NCBI RefSeq assembly: GCF_003816055.1
Contig: NZ_CP033906.1
Coordinates: forward strand, 1,426,001 to 1,490,000
Origin: Bacillus sp. FJAT-42376
Lineage (GTDB): Bacteria > Bacillota > Bacilli > Bacillales > Bacillaceae
DNA length: 64,000 bases
Reading direction: 5' to 3'
Part shown: positions 52,932 through 60,827 of the stretch, piece by piece
How the letters are laid out: each line of letters opens with the position of its first letter
How positions within the stretch are numbered: position 1 is the stretch's first letter
Notes under the pieces: model-generated
Seen by the model: the letters and a program-made list of their open reading frames with translations, nothing else
Told to the model about the DNA's origin: nothing
Database searches by the model: none
Made by a program: the position numbers and the translations under genes

Positions 52932-53056
52932 GGTGAAGTCAGCAATTAACGGTGAAAAGTCCGCAATTAACGGTGAAAAGTCAGCAATTATCAATGAAAA
53001 GTCCGCAATTAAGTTCATAAAGTCAGCAATTATCCTTAAAAAGTCCGCAAATCAAG
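52932..53056. repeat. 21-bp-period tandem repeat array, six units
   Basis: Six units share the core AGTC(A/C)GCAATTA. The fifth base alternates strictly A, C, A, C, A, C, giving a 42-bp higher-order period. The linker ACGGTGAAA resembles the linker of the array at 10770. Intergenic, no coding. Confidence 0.8.
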
Positions 53057-53109
53057 ACCCGGAAGCTGCTGTTCCTCTTTTCCCTGGCCCTCAGCAAAGT
53101 CACTCCAAA

Positions 53110-53135
53110 TAAAAAAACCTGCTCAGCAGGTTTTT
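53110..53135. terminator. Bidirectional hairpin terminator
   Basis: AACCTGC-TCA-GCAGGTT with A and T tracts; directly follows the stop codon of the 22-aa minus-strand gene. Confidence 0.8.
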
Positions 53136-53202
53136 ACAGCATATTTACGATCCAGGCAATAACAACGATTGCACCGATAACCATGAGGATTGTACGCAGC
53201 AT
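53134..53202 (-). CDS. Very small membrane protein (22 aa)
   Basis: Too short for most gene finders. AAAGGAGAA lies about eight bases before the ATG at 53202. The product, MLRTILMVIGAIVVIAWIVN plus two residues, is a single membrane helix. A terminator begins at its stop codon. Strong signals at both ends support a real gene. It lies 49 bases downstream of the HPr-like gene on the same strand. Confidence 0.65.
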   Translation of the reverse strand: MLRTILMVIGAIVVIAWIVNML

Positions 53203-53251
53203 AGTGGATTCTCCTTTACCTTTTAGTTTTAGTGTGTACGTTATTGGAATT

Positions 53252-53530
53252 TTAATGCAAAGGTGCTGCCAGTCCCTGGGAAGCGAACATCATTCCTAGT
53301 TTTTCACTGACTTGATCATATTTATCTTTATCGCAAATAATTTGGAGCTCTTTATCATCAGATACTGTCAGCAAAAATGCGACAAGAGATGGGAGTTTTG
53401 AAACATCGACTTTAGACCTTTCATCTGCATTGATATATATGTCAGTGTTAAGTGATTTTGCAAGCTGGTTCAATTCAATTGCCTGTTCCATTTTCAAAGA
53501 AGAACCAACGAAATATGTAGCTTTTTCCAT
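53252..53530 (-). CDS. HPr-like domain protein lacking the phospho-histidine
   Basis: 92 residues with the length and strand/helix order of HPr. Where HPr has the active-site HARPA, this protein has no His (helix MEQAIELNQLAKS). The Ser46 region is replaced by KLPSLVAFLLTV, although the DKELQIICD strand is like HPr's. It cannot carry PTS phosphate at His15; it may be a regulatory relative of Crh type or unrelated to sugar transport. AGGAGG in its upstream region. Confidence 0.65.
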   Translation of the reverse strand: MEKATYFVGSSLKMEQAIELNQLAKSLNTDIYINADERSKVDVSKLPSLVAFLLTVSDDKELQIICDKDKYDQVSEKLGMMFASQGLAAPLH

Positions 53531-53809
53531 TTTAGAACCTCCTGGTTGTCGTTCTTTTTCGTTTTTTATTGTTGTATATTATCTACCTCTTTTCTGAGAA
53601 ACTGAAACTGGAAAAATTAAAAATGGGTCCTTAGACCTCCCGAAAAAAGATGCTGCTTTAAGGAGCCAGTATGCTGTTTGAAATGGTGTCAGGCCGAATG
53701 AGGCAGAACTGCCGATAGGATTTAGAAAAATTAGAATTGACAAAAAGCTGTCACAAATGATATCTTTACAAAGAAGATTAAACAATAAATGGAAGGGAGG
53801 GACGCGTCA

Positions 53810-53878
53810 TGAGAAGAATGGATCGAATCAAGCTTATTTCTGTACGTCAATCAGACGCGGCCTTCCTTTAACGTATAA
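53810..53878 (+). CDS. Leader peptide upstream of bmrCD (22 aa)
   Basis: GGAAGGGAGGG precedes the ATG at 53810. The frame encodes MRRMIESSLFLYVNQTRPSF and two further residues. It ends just before a set of overlapping hairpins at 53878-53986. In B. subtilis bmrCD (yheIH) is controlled by ribosome-dependent attenuation through a small upstream ORF (bmrB/yheJ). This peptide is the natural counterpart here; the sequence itself I do not recognise. Confidence 0.65.
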
Positions 53879-53907
53879 ACAGCATATGGTTCCAGCTGTT
53901 ATGAGTT

Positions 53908-53986
53908 AAGGCGTGGTCTGCGTTTCTATCGCAGTTCCATGCCTTTTTCATTTTGGAAAGGCATATCCCAGGGGTGTGCCTTTTTT
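53908..53986 (+). promoter_or_regulatory. Transcription attenuator with mutually exclusive hairpins
   Basis: Segment 1 AAGGCGTGG (53908-53916) pairs with segment 2 CCATGCCTT (53937-53945) around CTGCG/CGCAG, followed by T's: terminator one. Segment 2 ATGCCTTT (53939-53946) instead pairs with segment 3 AAAGGCAT (53957-53964). Segment 3 also pairs with segment 4, TGCCTTT (53977-53983), followed by six T: terminator two. An upstream hairpin AACAGC/GCTGTT (53878-53900) follows the leader stop codon. Such switching fits control by ribosome stalling. Confidence 0.75.
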
Positions 53987-54048
53987 GCTTTTTAAGACTT
54001 TCCAACGTCTTTTAAAGATAAATAAGCTGATTTTAAGGAGGAAATTCA

Positions 54049-54108
54049 ATGACCGCAAAAAAAATGTCCAGACTGCTTCTCAATGCAGGAGATCCAGAGA
54101 GTGGCTAG
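54049..54108 (+). CDS. Second small ORF before bmrC (19 aa)
   Basis: TTTTAAGGAGGAAATTCA precedes the ATG at 54049, a near-perfect ribosome binding site. It encodes MTAKKMSRLLLNAGDPESG. It lies after the attenuator and ends 29 bases before the bmrC start. It may serve as a translational leader or be a remnant of a longer bmrB-type gene. Confidence 0.5.
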   Translation: MTAKKMSRLLLNAGDPESG

Positions 54109-54137
54109 CCGCAATGGAATGAAAAGGAGATGAACGC

Positions 54138-55895
54138 ATGTTTTCAGTTTTAGGGAAATTAAAATGGTTTTTTAAAAAATACTGGCTTCGCTATGCCATC
54201 GCTATTATTTTGCTGCAGATGGTGAATGTACTCGAGGTCGTTCCTCCGAAGCTTCTCGGCACAGTAATCGATGAGATCAAGGCAGGAACGTTTTCGTCAG
54301 AATCTCTGATCAGGTATATCCTTTTATTCCTCGGTCTCGGTGCTGTTACGTACACGATGACCTACTTCTGGATGTACAATTTGTTCGGAGGAGCCCAGCT
54401 GATCGAGAAAATCCTCCGCTCCAGATTTATGAATCATCTGATCAAAATGACTCCGAGATTTTATGAGCAGAACCGGACGGGTGATTTAATGGCCCGGGCG
54501 ACGAATGATCTCAGACAGGTTTCCTTGACGACCGGCTTCGGGATTTTGACGCTTGTCGATTCGAGTTTGTTTATGCTCACTATACTCTTTTCGATGGCCT
54601 TCCTCATCAGCTGGAAGCTTACGATTGCTGCAGTGCTGCCGCTTCCGCTTATGGCGATTGCCATGAATCTGTACGGAAAGAAAATTCATGAACGGTTTAC
54701 GCAGGCGCAGGACTCGTTCGGGGATTTGAATGACAAGGTGCTTGAGTCTGTTCAGGGAGTCCGGGTTCTGAGAGCCTTCGTGCAGGAGAAAGAGGATGTA
54801 AAACGGTTCAGTCAAATGACCGATGACGTATACAGGAAAAACGTGGCGGTCGCAAAAATTGACGCTTTGTTTGATCCGACCGTGAAGCTACTGGTGGGAA
54901 TCAGCTATATGATCGGGCTTGGATTTGGGGCTTATCTTGTTTTTAACCAGGAGCTGACGCTCGGGGAACTGGTTTCCTTTAACGTCTATCTTGGAATGAT
55001 GATCTGGCCGATGTTTGCAATCGGTGAACTGATCAATATTATGCAAAGGGGAAATGCTTCCCTTGACCGCGTCAATGAGACACTCGCCTATGAAGAGGAT
55101 GTAAAGGATCATGAGCATCCGATTGAGGCCGCAGTGCCGGAGACGATTGAATTCAGGAATGTGACGTTCCAGTATCCGTCTTCCTCTGTTGAAAATCTAA
55201 AGAGCCTTTCGTTTAAAGCGGGCAGGGGGGAAACCGTCGGAATCGTCGGGAAAACCGGAAGCGGCAAAACGACGGTCATCCGCCAGCTTCTAAGACAGTA
55301 CCCTCATGGAAAAGGCGAAATTCTGATTGCGGGAGTACCCATTCAGCGGATTCCAATGGAAACGATGCAAAAATGGATCGGCTATGTTCCGCAAGACCAT
55401 ATCTTATTTTCCAGAAGCGTCCGGGAAAACATTCTCTTCGGGAAGAAGAACGGAACGGAGGGGGATGTGGAGCAGGCAATCGATTCAGCCTTTTTCCGAA
55501 AAGATATCGAGATGCTTCCTGAGGGGCTTAAAACCCTCGTCGGGGAAAAAGGGGTCGCGTTATCAGGAGGGCAGAAGCAGCGGATTTCGATTGCACGGGC
55601 CCTTATTGCCAATCCTGAAATTCTGATTTTGGATGATTCGCTTTCAGCAGTGGATGCAAAAACGGAAACCGCCATTATTGAAAACATCCGCCGCGAGCGG
55701 GCAGGAAAAACAACATTTATTACGACCCATCGTCTGTCAGCAGTTGAGCATGCCGACCGGATTCTTGTCCTGGAAGATGGCCGGATTGCGGAAGAAGGCA
55801 CACATGAGCAGCTGATGAAAGAAGATGGCTGGTACAAGACACAATATGAACGCCAGCAGGTTGAGGCGCAAAATGAAGGCGGGGTGGGCGCATGA
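54138..55895 (+). CDS. bmrC: ABC multidrug exporter subunit BmrC (YheI)
   Basis: 585 residues, same length as B. subtilis YheI/BmrC. Six membrane segments then an ATPase domain with Walker A GKTGSGKTT, signature LSGGQKQRISIARAL and Walker B LILDDSLSAVD. The catalytic Glu after Walker B is Asp here, marking the degenerate ATP site of a heterodimer; His of the H-loop is in TTHRLSA. Forms with BmrD a heterodimeric drug exporter induced in B. subtilis by ribosome-targeting antibiotics. ATG after AAAAGGAGATGAACGC. Confidence 0.93.
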   Translation: MFSVLGKLKWFFKKYWLRYAIAIILLQMVNVLEVVPPKLLGTVIDEIKAGTFSSESLIRYILLFLGLGAVTYTMTYFWMYNLFGGAQLIEKILRSRFMNHLIKMTPRFYEQNRTGDLMARATNDLRQVSLTTGFGILTLVDSSLFMLTILFSMAFLISWKLTIAAVLPLPLMAIAMNLYGKKIHERFTQAQDSFGDLNDKVLESVQGVRVLRAFVQEKEDVKRFSQMTDDVYRKNVAVAKIDALFDPTVKLLVGISYMIGLGFGAYLVFNQELTLGELVSFNVYLGMMIWPMFAIGELINIMQRGNASLDRVNETLAYEEDVKDHEHPIEAAVPETIEFRNVTFQYPSSSVENLKSLSFKAGRGETVGIVGKTGSGKTTVIRQLLRQYPHGKGEILIAGVPIQRIPMETMQKWIGYVPQDHILFSRSVRENILFGKKNGTEGDVEQAIDSAFFRKDIEMLPEGLKTLVGEKGVALSGGQKQRISIARALIANPEILILDDSLSAVDAKTETAIIENIRRERAGKTTFITTHRLSAVEHADRILVLEDGRIAEEGTHEQLMKEDGWYKTQYERQQVEAQNEGGVGA

Positions 55896-57922
55896 AAACA
55901 GGAAATCGCTTAGTCCAATACGCGCTTCATTATAAAAAAACACTGATTGCAGCTCTGCTTATGCTGACAGTCGCCGTCAGTGCAGAACTGACCGGACCGA
56001 TTATTGCAAAGAAGATGATTGATGACCATATTATCGGAATTGAAAAGCCGTGGTATGAAACAGAATCATCCGGAAAAGATACGGTTCAATATCATGGCCG
56101 GACTTATAAGAGAGCAGACCGTTTTGAAAAAGGAGAGCAGAAAGGGAAACAAGTTCAAGTTCTTCAAACGGAATTGAATTATTATTTTATCCCTGAAGCT
56201 GTCAAAGAAGATGGCAAACGAAGTGCAAAAAACGGACAGTTTACGATAAAAAACCGGGATGGTGAAACGCGGTATCCCGCTCAAAAGCTCAGCAAAGATG
56301 AATTGCTGAAATTTTATGAGCCGGAAGTAAACGGGCTGATCTTCCTGATGTCCCTGTATTTAGGGCTGCTCGTTCTGGCATCATTTTTTAACTACGGCCA
56401 GCGTTTCTTTCTTCAGGTGACGTCCAACCGGATCATCCAAAAAATGAGGCAGGATATTTTTGAGCATATCCAGAGGCTGCCGATTCAGTATTTTGATAAT
56501 CTGCCTGCCGGAAAAGTAGTGGCGAGGGTCACAAACGATACAGAAGCAATCAGGGAACTATATGTGGCGGTTCTCGCTACGTTCTTTACAAGTGCGATTT
56601 ATATCACCGGAATTTTCATCGCCCTGTTCCTGCTGGAGGCAAAACTTGCCCTTATTTGTATGGCTATTCTGCCGATTCTCGTTCTGTGGACCATTGCCTA
56701 CCGGAAATTCTCCTCTGATTATAATGAGAAAATCCGGACACTCGTCAGTGACATCAATGCCATGGTCAATGAGTCGATACAGGGAATGACGATTATTCAG
56801 GCTTTCCGCCGCCAAAAGGAGACAGCAAAGGAGTTTGAAGAGCTGAATGAAGCGCATTTCCGGTATCAGAATAAGCTGCTGAGCGTGAATGCTCTTTTAT
56901 CCCATAACATGGTCGGCTTTATCCGGAATGTCGCGTTCGTTGCTCTTATCTGGTATTTCGGAGGGGCATCATTAACCCCCGGATCCATGGTGTCTCTCGG
57001 TGTTCTGTATGCGTTTGTTGATTACCTGAACCGTTTGTTTCAGCCGATTTCAGGAATTGTCAATCAGTTTGCCCAGCTGGAGCAGGCGCGTGTTGCATCG
57101 AACCGGGTGTTCAGCCTTTTGGATGAAAAGGGAATTGATGTGGCAGAAGCGGACAATAAACGGTACAAAGGAAATGTCGTTTTTGAACATGTTACCTTCG
57201 GCTATACGGAGGACCATGATGTTCTCAAGGATATTCATTTTGAAGCAAAACAGGGAGAAACCGTTGCGCTAGTCGGCCATACCGGATCCGGGAAAAGTTC
57301 CATTATGAACTTGCTTTTCCGTTTCTACGATGTAAAAAAAGGCCGGATAATGATTGATGGGGTAAACATTCAGGATCTGTCCAGACAGGAAATCCGTAAG
57401 CATATGGGAATCGTCCTGCAGGATCCATTTCTGTTTACCGGCACGATTGCTTCAAACGTCAGTCTTGAAAATGAACAGATAACAAGAGAACAAATTGAGA
57501 AGGCTTTAACCGATGTAGGAGCGGAGAATCTTCTGAAAAATTTACCGAAGGGCTTTGATGAGCCGGTTATTGAAAAGGGAGGCACGCTTTCTTCCGGACA
57601 GCGCCAGCTCATCTCCTTCGCCAGAGCACTCGCCTACGATCCGGCCATTCTCATTCTTGATGAAGCAACGGCAAGCATCGATACCGAGACGGAAACGGTC
57701 ATTCAGGAAGCGCTCGAGGTGCTGAAAAAGGGCCGTACCACGTTTATCATCGCCCACAGGCTGTCGACCATTAAAAATGCTGACCAAATTCTCGTTCTGG
57801 ACCGGGGCAGAATCGCCGAACAGGGAAATCATGATGAACTGATGAAGCTGGAAGGAAAATATTATCAAATGTATCAATTGCAGCAAGGAAAACAAAATGC
57901 AGGCAGCAGCCTCGCAGGATAA
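55892..57922 (+). CDS. bmrD: ABC multidrug exporter subunit BmrD (YheH)
   Basis: 676 residues, close to B. subtilis YheH/BmrD. Between membrane segments 1 and 2 lies an extra ~100-residue hydrophilic domain (residues ~50-145), a known feature of BmrD exposed outside the cell. ATPase domain: VGHTGSGKSS, LSSGQRQLISFARAL, ILDEATASID with the catalytic Glu intact. Starts at an ATGA overlap with bmrC. Terminator follows. Confidence 0.93.
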   Translation: MKTGNRLVQYALHYKKTLIAALLMLTVAVSAELTGPIIAKKMIDDHIIGIEKPWYETESSGKDTVQYHGRTYKRADRFEKGEQKGKQVQVLQTELNYYFIPEAVKEDGKRSAKNGQFTIKNRDGETRYPAQKLSKDELLKFYEPEVNGLIFLMSLYLGLLVLASFFNYGQRFFLQVTSNRIIQKMRQDIFEHIQRLPIQYFDNLPAGKVVARVTNDTEAIRELYVAVLATFFTSAIYITGIFIALFLLEAKLALICMAILPILVLWTIAYRKFSSDYNEKIRTLVSDINAMVNESIQGMTIIQAFRRQKETAKEFEELNEAHFRYQNKLLSVNALLSHNMVGFIRNVAFVALIWYFGGASLTPGSMVSLGVLYAFVDYLNRLFQPISGIVNQFAQLEQARVASNRVFSLLDEKGIDVAEADNKRYKGNVVFEHVTFGYTEDHDVLKDIHFEAKQGETVALVGHTGSGKSSIMNLLFRFYDVKKGRIMIDGVNIQDLSRQEIRKHMGIVLQDPFLFTGTIASNVSLENEQITREQIEKALTDVGAENLLKNLPKGFDEPVIEKGGTLSSGQRQLISFARALAYDPAILILDEATASIDTETETVIQEALEVLKKGRTTFIIAHRLSTIKNADQILVLDRGRIAEQGNHDELMKLEGKYYQMYQLQQGKQNAGSSLAG

Positions 57923-57957
57923 AAAAAAGCCCGCTCGTTTTGAAGCGGGCTTTTTTC
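57921..57957. terminator. Bidirectional terminator after bmrD
   Basis: AAAAAAGCCCGCT / AGCGGGCTTTTTT stem, with A and T tracts on both sides; serves bmrCD and the converging nitroreductase gene. Confidence 0.9.
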
Positions 57958-57965
57958 TATGGATA

Positions 57966-58640
57966 TTAAACCCAGTCTACAAGGGTATCGAGAGACTGTC
58001 TCGTTTTGGCTCTTGGTTCATCTACGCGGTAACCGAAAGCGGCAATGACAGACAATTCCAGGTTATCGCCAGTTAAAATTCCTTCCTCACGGAGCACTTG
58101 TTCCACTTTATCTTTATCAAATCCTTCAATCGGACAGGAATCGATCCCGATTTGGGCAGCGGATGTCATCATATTGGCGAGCGCAATATACGATTGCTTG
58201 GATGACCAGTCAAACATCGCGCGGCTCGATTCAAGGAGTTTAAAATCAGATTCCTGGAACGTTTTAAAAATACTTCGTCTGATTTTCTGGGATTCCTCAG
58301 AAAGGCCATTTGCATCCATCATATGCTGGATATATGGAGATTCGTGGTGCATGTCTTTCTCATTTCTTGAAAAGATCAGAATAAAATGGCTGGCAGTCTG
58401 CAGCTGGCCTTTTCCGCCCCATGTATATGGCATCAGCTTTTCTCGGATCTCTTTATTTTGAACGACAAGTATTTTCCATGGTTCATACCCAAATGAAGAC
58501 GGTGACAGTCTTGCGGTTTCCAGGATAAAATGGAAGTCCTCTTGAGAGATTTTCTTATCTGCCTGAAAGGTTTTAGCTGCATGCCTGAACTCGAATGCCT
58601 TTATGATTTCCTGTTTTTTATCTTGAATGTTCATTTTCAT
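57966..58640 (-). CDS. Nitroreductase family NAD(P)H-dependent oxidoreductase
   Basis: 224 residues from the ATG at 58640, behind AGGAGGATAC. Nitroreductase fold with FMN-binding FRHAAKTFQADKKIS, ARLSPSSFGYEPWKILV and the later DSCPIEGFDKDKV and AAFGYR segments. Homologues (YodC, MhqN, YfkO types) reduce nitro compounds or quinones. Divergent from the HxlR gene 124 bases away, which is the usual arrangement for electrophile-responsive control. Confidence 0.9.
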   Translation of the reverse strand: MKMNIQDKKQEIIKAFEFRHAAKTFQADKKISQEDFHFILETARLSPSSFGYEPWKILVVQNKEIREKLMPYTWGGKGQLQTASHFILIFSRNEKDMHHESPYIQHMMDANGLSEESQKIRRSIFKTFQESDFKLLESSRAMFDWSSKQSYIALANMMTSAAQIGIDSCPIEGFDKDKVEQVLREEGILTGDNLELSVIAAFGYRVDEPRAKTRQSLDTLVDWV

Positions 58641-58763
58641 GTATCCTCCTGTTGTTGTTGAATTGCTGCTGGATTTAGTATAATAAATTGGAATGATAAA
58701 TGTAAGTACGCACATGTATGTGGTATAGGAACATTTTTTATACTGTAAGATGGAGTGGAAAAA

Positions 58764-59114
58764 ATGACGGATTTTAAAGCATATGGGTATTCTTGTTCTG
58801 TCGCAGCGACGCTTGATATTATCGGGGGAAAATGGAAAGGGGTCATTCTTTTCTATTTGCTCGACGGAAAAAAACGATTTAATGAACTTAAACGTCTGAA
58901 TGGGGAAATCACGCAGCGCATGCTAACCCTTCAGCTTAGAGAGCTGGAGAGAGATGGAATCGTTCACCGGGAAATCTATAAAGAGATTCCTCCAAAAGTC
59001 GAGTATTCTCTTACTGAATTTGGCCAATCTCTGAAACCGCTCATTTTGATGATGAGAGAATGGGGAGAGCATCATGTCGAGTATGTGATGGAAAAAAGGA
59101 AGAATGAGGCATAA
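58764..59114 (+). CDS. HxlR-family (YodB/CatR-like) regulator
   Basis: 116 residues, HxlR winged helix: CSVAATLDIIGGKWKGVILF, then RFNELKRLNGEITQRMLTLQLRELERDGIV. Cys11 (in YSCSVAATL) occupies the place of the conserved redox-sensing Cys of YodB-type repressors. Such proteins repress oxidoreductase genes until quinones or diamide modify the Cys. ATG 58764 with TGGAG nine bases upstream. Probably represses the divergent nitroreductase. Confidence 0.9.
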   Translation: MTDFKAYGYSCSVAATLDIIGGKWKGVILFYLLDGKKRFNELKRLNGEITQRMLTLQLRELERDGIVHREIYKEIPPKVEYSLTEFGQSLKPLILMMREWGEHHVEYVMEKRKNEA

Positions 59115-59150
59115 GAAAAGCGCTGCATCGGGAGGATGCGGCGCTTTTCT
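59113..59150. terminator. Bidirectional terminator between the HxlR gene and yheG
   Basis: AGAAAAGCGC.GCATC / GATGC.GCGCTTTTCT stem, 5-nt loop. Confidence 0.85.
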
Positions 59151-59766
59151 AATAAGCAAGCCCAACACGTTTTCCGGTATACCTCGGATTCTGCCATTCA
59201 TGGAACACAAAATGAGCCGTGTCCTGGACGGAGATGGATGTACCGCCATCAGGAAGCACATCTTCTTCAGAGCGGTAAATTCCTGTGAGCTTTCCATCCG
59301 GTAAGTAGGTAGGGCATGCGATTGTCCAGTTTAAATCCGATTCCCTCAGCATTTCATACACCTTCGCATGTTCTTCGGCGGCTCTCGTTGAACGCCGCTT
59401 CGATTCATTGGATTGGAACCGGTACAGCGATGAATCATTTCTGGACTGAAGGATCCCTGCGGTTCCAACGGTAATCATTCTTTCAACGCCATGTTTTCTT
59501 GCAGCATCCAGGATGATTTCCATGCTGACGGATAACGTATCATTGCCATCTGTATTCAGACAGCTGATAATCGTTTTGCATCCTGCAACGGTTCTTTCCA
59601 CGTCCACTAAGTTACGGGCATTTCCTTCTATGATTTCAGCGTTCCCTAAAGCATGAAGTTTTTCTGGAAACCGGACCAGTGCTTTGAAGGGCTGTCCGGC
59701 TTCAGTGAGGAAGGAGGCAAGTTCAAGGCCTACCCGGCCCGTGCTTCCAAAAAATGCGATGTTCAT
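59149..59766 (-). CDS. yheG: NAD(P)-binding atypical SDR (YheG-like)
   Basis: 205 residues from the ATG at 59766; B. subtilis YheG has 206. Rossmann start IAFFGSTGRVGLELASFL (GxTGxxG), then AGCKTIISCLNTDGND and GVERMITVGTAGI. Belongs to the NAD(P)H-binding family related to NmrA and flavin reductases; reaction unknown. Its position between bmrD and the SASP gene follows the B. subtilis order. Confidence 0.85.
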   Translation of the reverse strand: MNIAFFGSTGRVGLELASFLTEAGQPFKALVRFPEKLHALGNAEIIEGNARNLVDVERTVAGCKTIISCLNTDGNDTLSVSMEIILDAARKHGVERMITVGTAGILQSRNDSSLYRFQSNESKRRSTRAAEEHAKVYEMLRESDLNWTIACPTYLPDGKLTGIYRSEEDVLPDGGTSISVQDTAHFVFHEWQNPRYTGKRVGLAY

Positions 59767-60028
59767 ATGGCCACTCCCTTTTTCCTCATCATACCTTACT
59801 TTGCGGATTTTTAAAAAGAAATAGCCGAAAAGGCAAATCAGTTTCCTGCATGAAAAATAAAAGAATAAATCCAATTAAACCCCAATCCAGCTCGGCAGTC
59901 ATTCTCCATAGCTCCCTCCATCCCTATTTTGTACATTATATGGAGGTTTGCCTCGGCGGGAACCGCCAAACAAAAGAGGTATGCGGGATTTCCGGTCATG
60001 AATAGTCTGCCGCCATTCCACCAAAATA

Positions 60029-60063
60029 GAAGAAGGGAGATGCGCTAAAGGCATCCCCCTTCG
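60029..60063 (-). terminator. Terminator of the SASP gene
   Basis: On the minus strand GAAGGGGGATGCC...GCATCTCCCTTC stem followed by a pyrimidine-rich TTCTATTTT, just after the SASP stop codon. Confidence 0.65.
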
Positions 60064-60079
60064 AATCCATGATATTAAA

Positions 60080-60280
60080 TTAGCGAGCTCCGCCGAAAGA
60101 CTGTTGAGCCATTTGTACTAGACGTTTTGTGATTTCTCCGCCTACAGAACCGTTAGCGCGAGCAGTTGTTTCTGCTCCAAGGTTTACTCCAAACTCAGAA
60201 GCGATCTCATATTTCATTTGATCGATAGCTTGTTGTGCACCTGGTACTACTAGTTGGTTTGAGCTAGTGTTGTTTGCCAT
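60080..60280 (-). CDS. sspB: Alpha/beta-type small acid-soluble spore protein
   Basis: 66 residues. Contains the germination protease site [12 protein letters not shown] and the conserved C-terminal DNA-binding part [18 protein letters not shown]. These proteins coat and protect DNA in the forespore and are degraded at germination. ATG 60280 with ATAGGAG nine bases upstream. A sigma-G-like promoter lies at 60399-60428 and a tRNA-like fold occupies the leader. The position near yheE and yheG matches sspB; alpha/beta SASPs are very similar to each other, so the letter is by synteny. Confidence 0.93.
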   Translation of the reverse strand: MANNTSSNQLVVPGAQQAIDQMKYEIASEFGVNLGAETTARANGSVGGEITKRLVQMAQQSFGGAR

Positions 60281-60306
60281 GTTTTTCAACTCCTATGAGT
60301 GTATTT

Positions 60307-60379
60307 TGGTTGGGCCAGCTGGACTTGCACCAGCCGGAGAATCAGCGAGTGAACCTCCCGCATCTGCTTGCTTGGCCCA
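60307..60379 (-). ncRNA. tRNA-like structure with encoded CCA in the sspB leader
   Basis: On the minus strand TGGGCCA (60379-60373) pairs perfectly with TGGCCCA (60317-60311) as a 7-bp acceptor, followed by A and CCA. A T-arm GCTGG-TGCAAGT-CCAGC has a 5-bp stem and 7-nt loop. A short GCA/TGC D-like stem is present. Where an anticodon arm should be, a longer hairpin GGAGGTTCA-CTCGC-TGATTCTCC occurs, so no normal anticodon. It cannot be an ordinary elongator tRNA. It lies 27 bases before the sspB start codon. Confidence 0.6.
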
Positions 60380-60398
60380 GTGCGCTTTCTACACTACG

Positions 60399-60428
60399 TA
60401 TTATGTTTCGGATATGAATGTTTCATCC
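60399..60428 (-). promoter_or_regulatory. Sigma-G-like (forespore) promoter of sspB and the tRNA-like leader
   Basis: On the minus strand GGATG (-35, 60428-60424), 18-bp spacer, CATAATA (-10, 60405-60399; fits CATnHTA). Expected start near 60391, so the transcript would begin about 12 bases before the tRNA-like fold. Confidence 0.6.
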
Positions 60429-60533
60429 AGATATAAAATTGGTAAATTATTCAACGGGCAAAAAAGGGCCACATATTTCATAAGCAGAGGTAAAAAATAC
60501 GGAAAGAATGACAGATGAAGGAGTTTGATTCCG

Positions 60534-60776
60534 ATGAGCATGTGCCCGCTTTGCAATGGCTTTGAAGCAAAAGAGATTCTCTGTCCCAATTGCGGGACCA
60601 TCATGGGGGATGAAGGAAGAGCGACGGATTATCTGGATGAATACAGCGCCTATATGGAAATTGATACAATGAAGCTCTTCGACGGGGTTCTTCATTCTTT
60701 GGAACAGCATGAATGCATTCATCAGTTCAGCTGCCCGAATTGTTTGCATGTGGAAGCTGTGATGATAAAAGAATGA
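60534..60776 (+). CDS. Small zinc-ribbon protein (80 aa)
   Basis: 80 residues with three Cys pairs: CPLC, CPNC and CPNC, plus an isolated Cys (HECIH). The first two pairs look like a zinc ribbon. AAGGAG lies about ten bases before the ATG at 60534. Middle part acidic with Tyr (YLDEYSAYMEID). Function unknown. Converges on msmX, sharing a terminator. Confidence 0.7.
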   Translation: MSMCPLCNGFEAKEILCPNCGTIMGDEGRATDYLDEYSAYMEIDTMKLFDGVLHSLEQHECIHQFSCPNCLHVEAVMIKE

Positions 60777-60784
60777 GACTGGAG

Positions 60785-60826
60785 CAAAAAAAAAGAAGCT
60801 GCCCGGGTAAGCAGCTTCTTTTTCAT
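60785..60826. terminator. Bidirectional terminator between the zinc-ribbon gene and msmX
   Basis: AAAAAGAAGCTGC / GCAGCTTCTTTTT stem with A and T tracts. Confidence 0.88.
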
Positions 60827-60827
60827 A

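Noticed and set aside
52932..53056. Possible CRISPR array
   Set aside because: Units are 21 bp with no unique spacers and there are no cas genes.
60307..60379. Ordinary tRNA gene
   Set aside because: There is no 7-nt anticodon loop and the T-loop departs from TTCRA, although the acceptor and CCA are tRNA-like.
60267..60518. Plus-strand ORF across the sspB leader
   Set aside because: It has no ribosome binding site and is antisense to the tRNA-like structure and sspB promoter.
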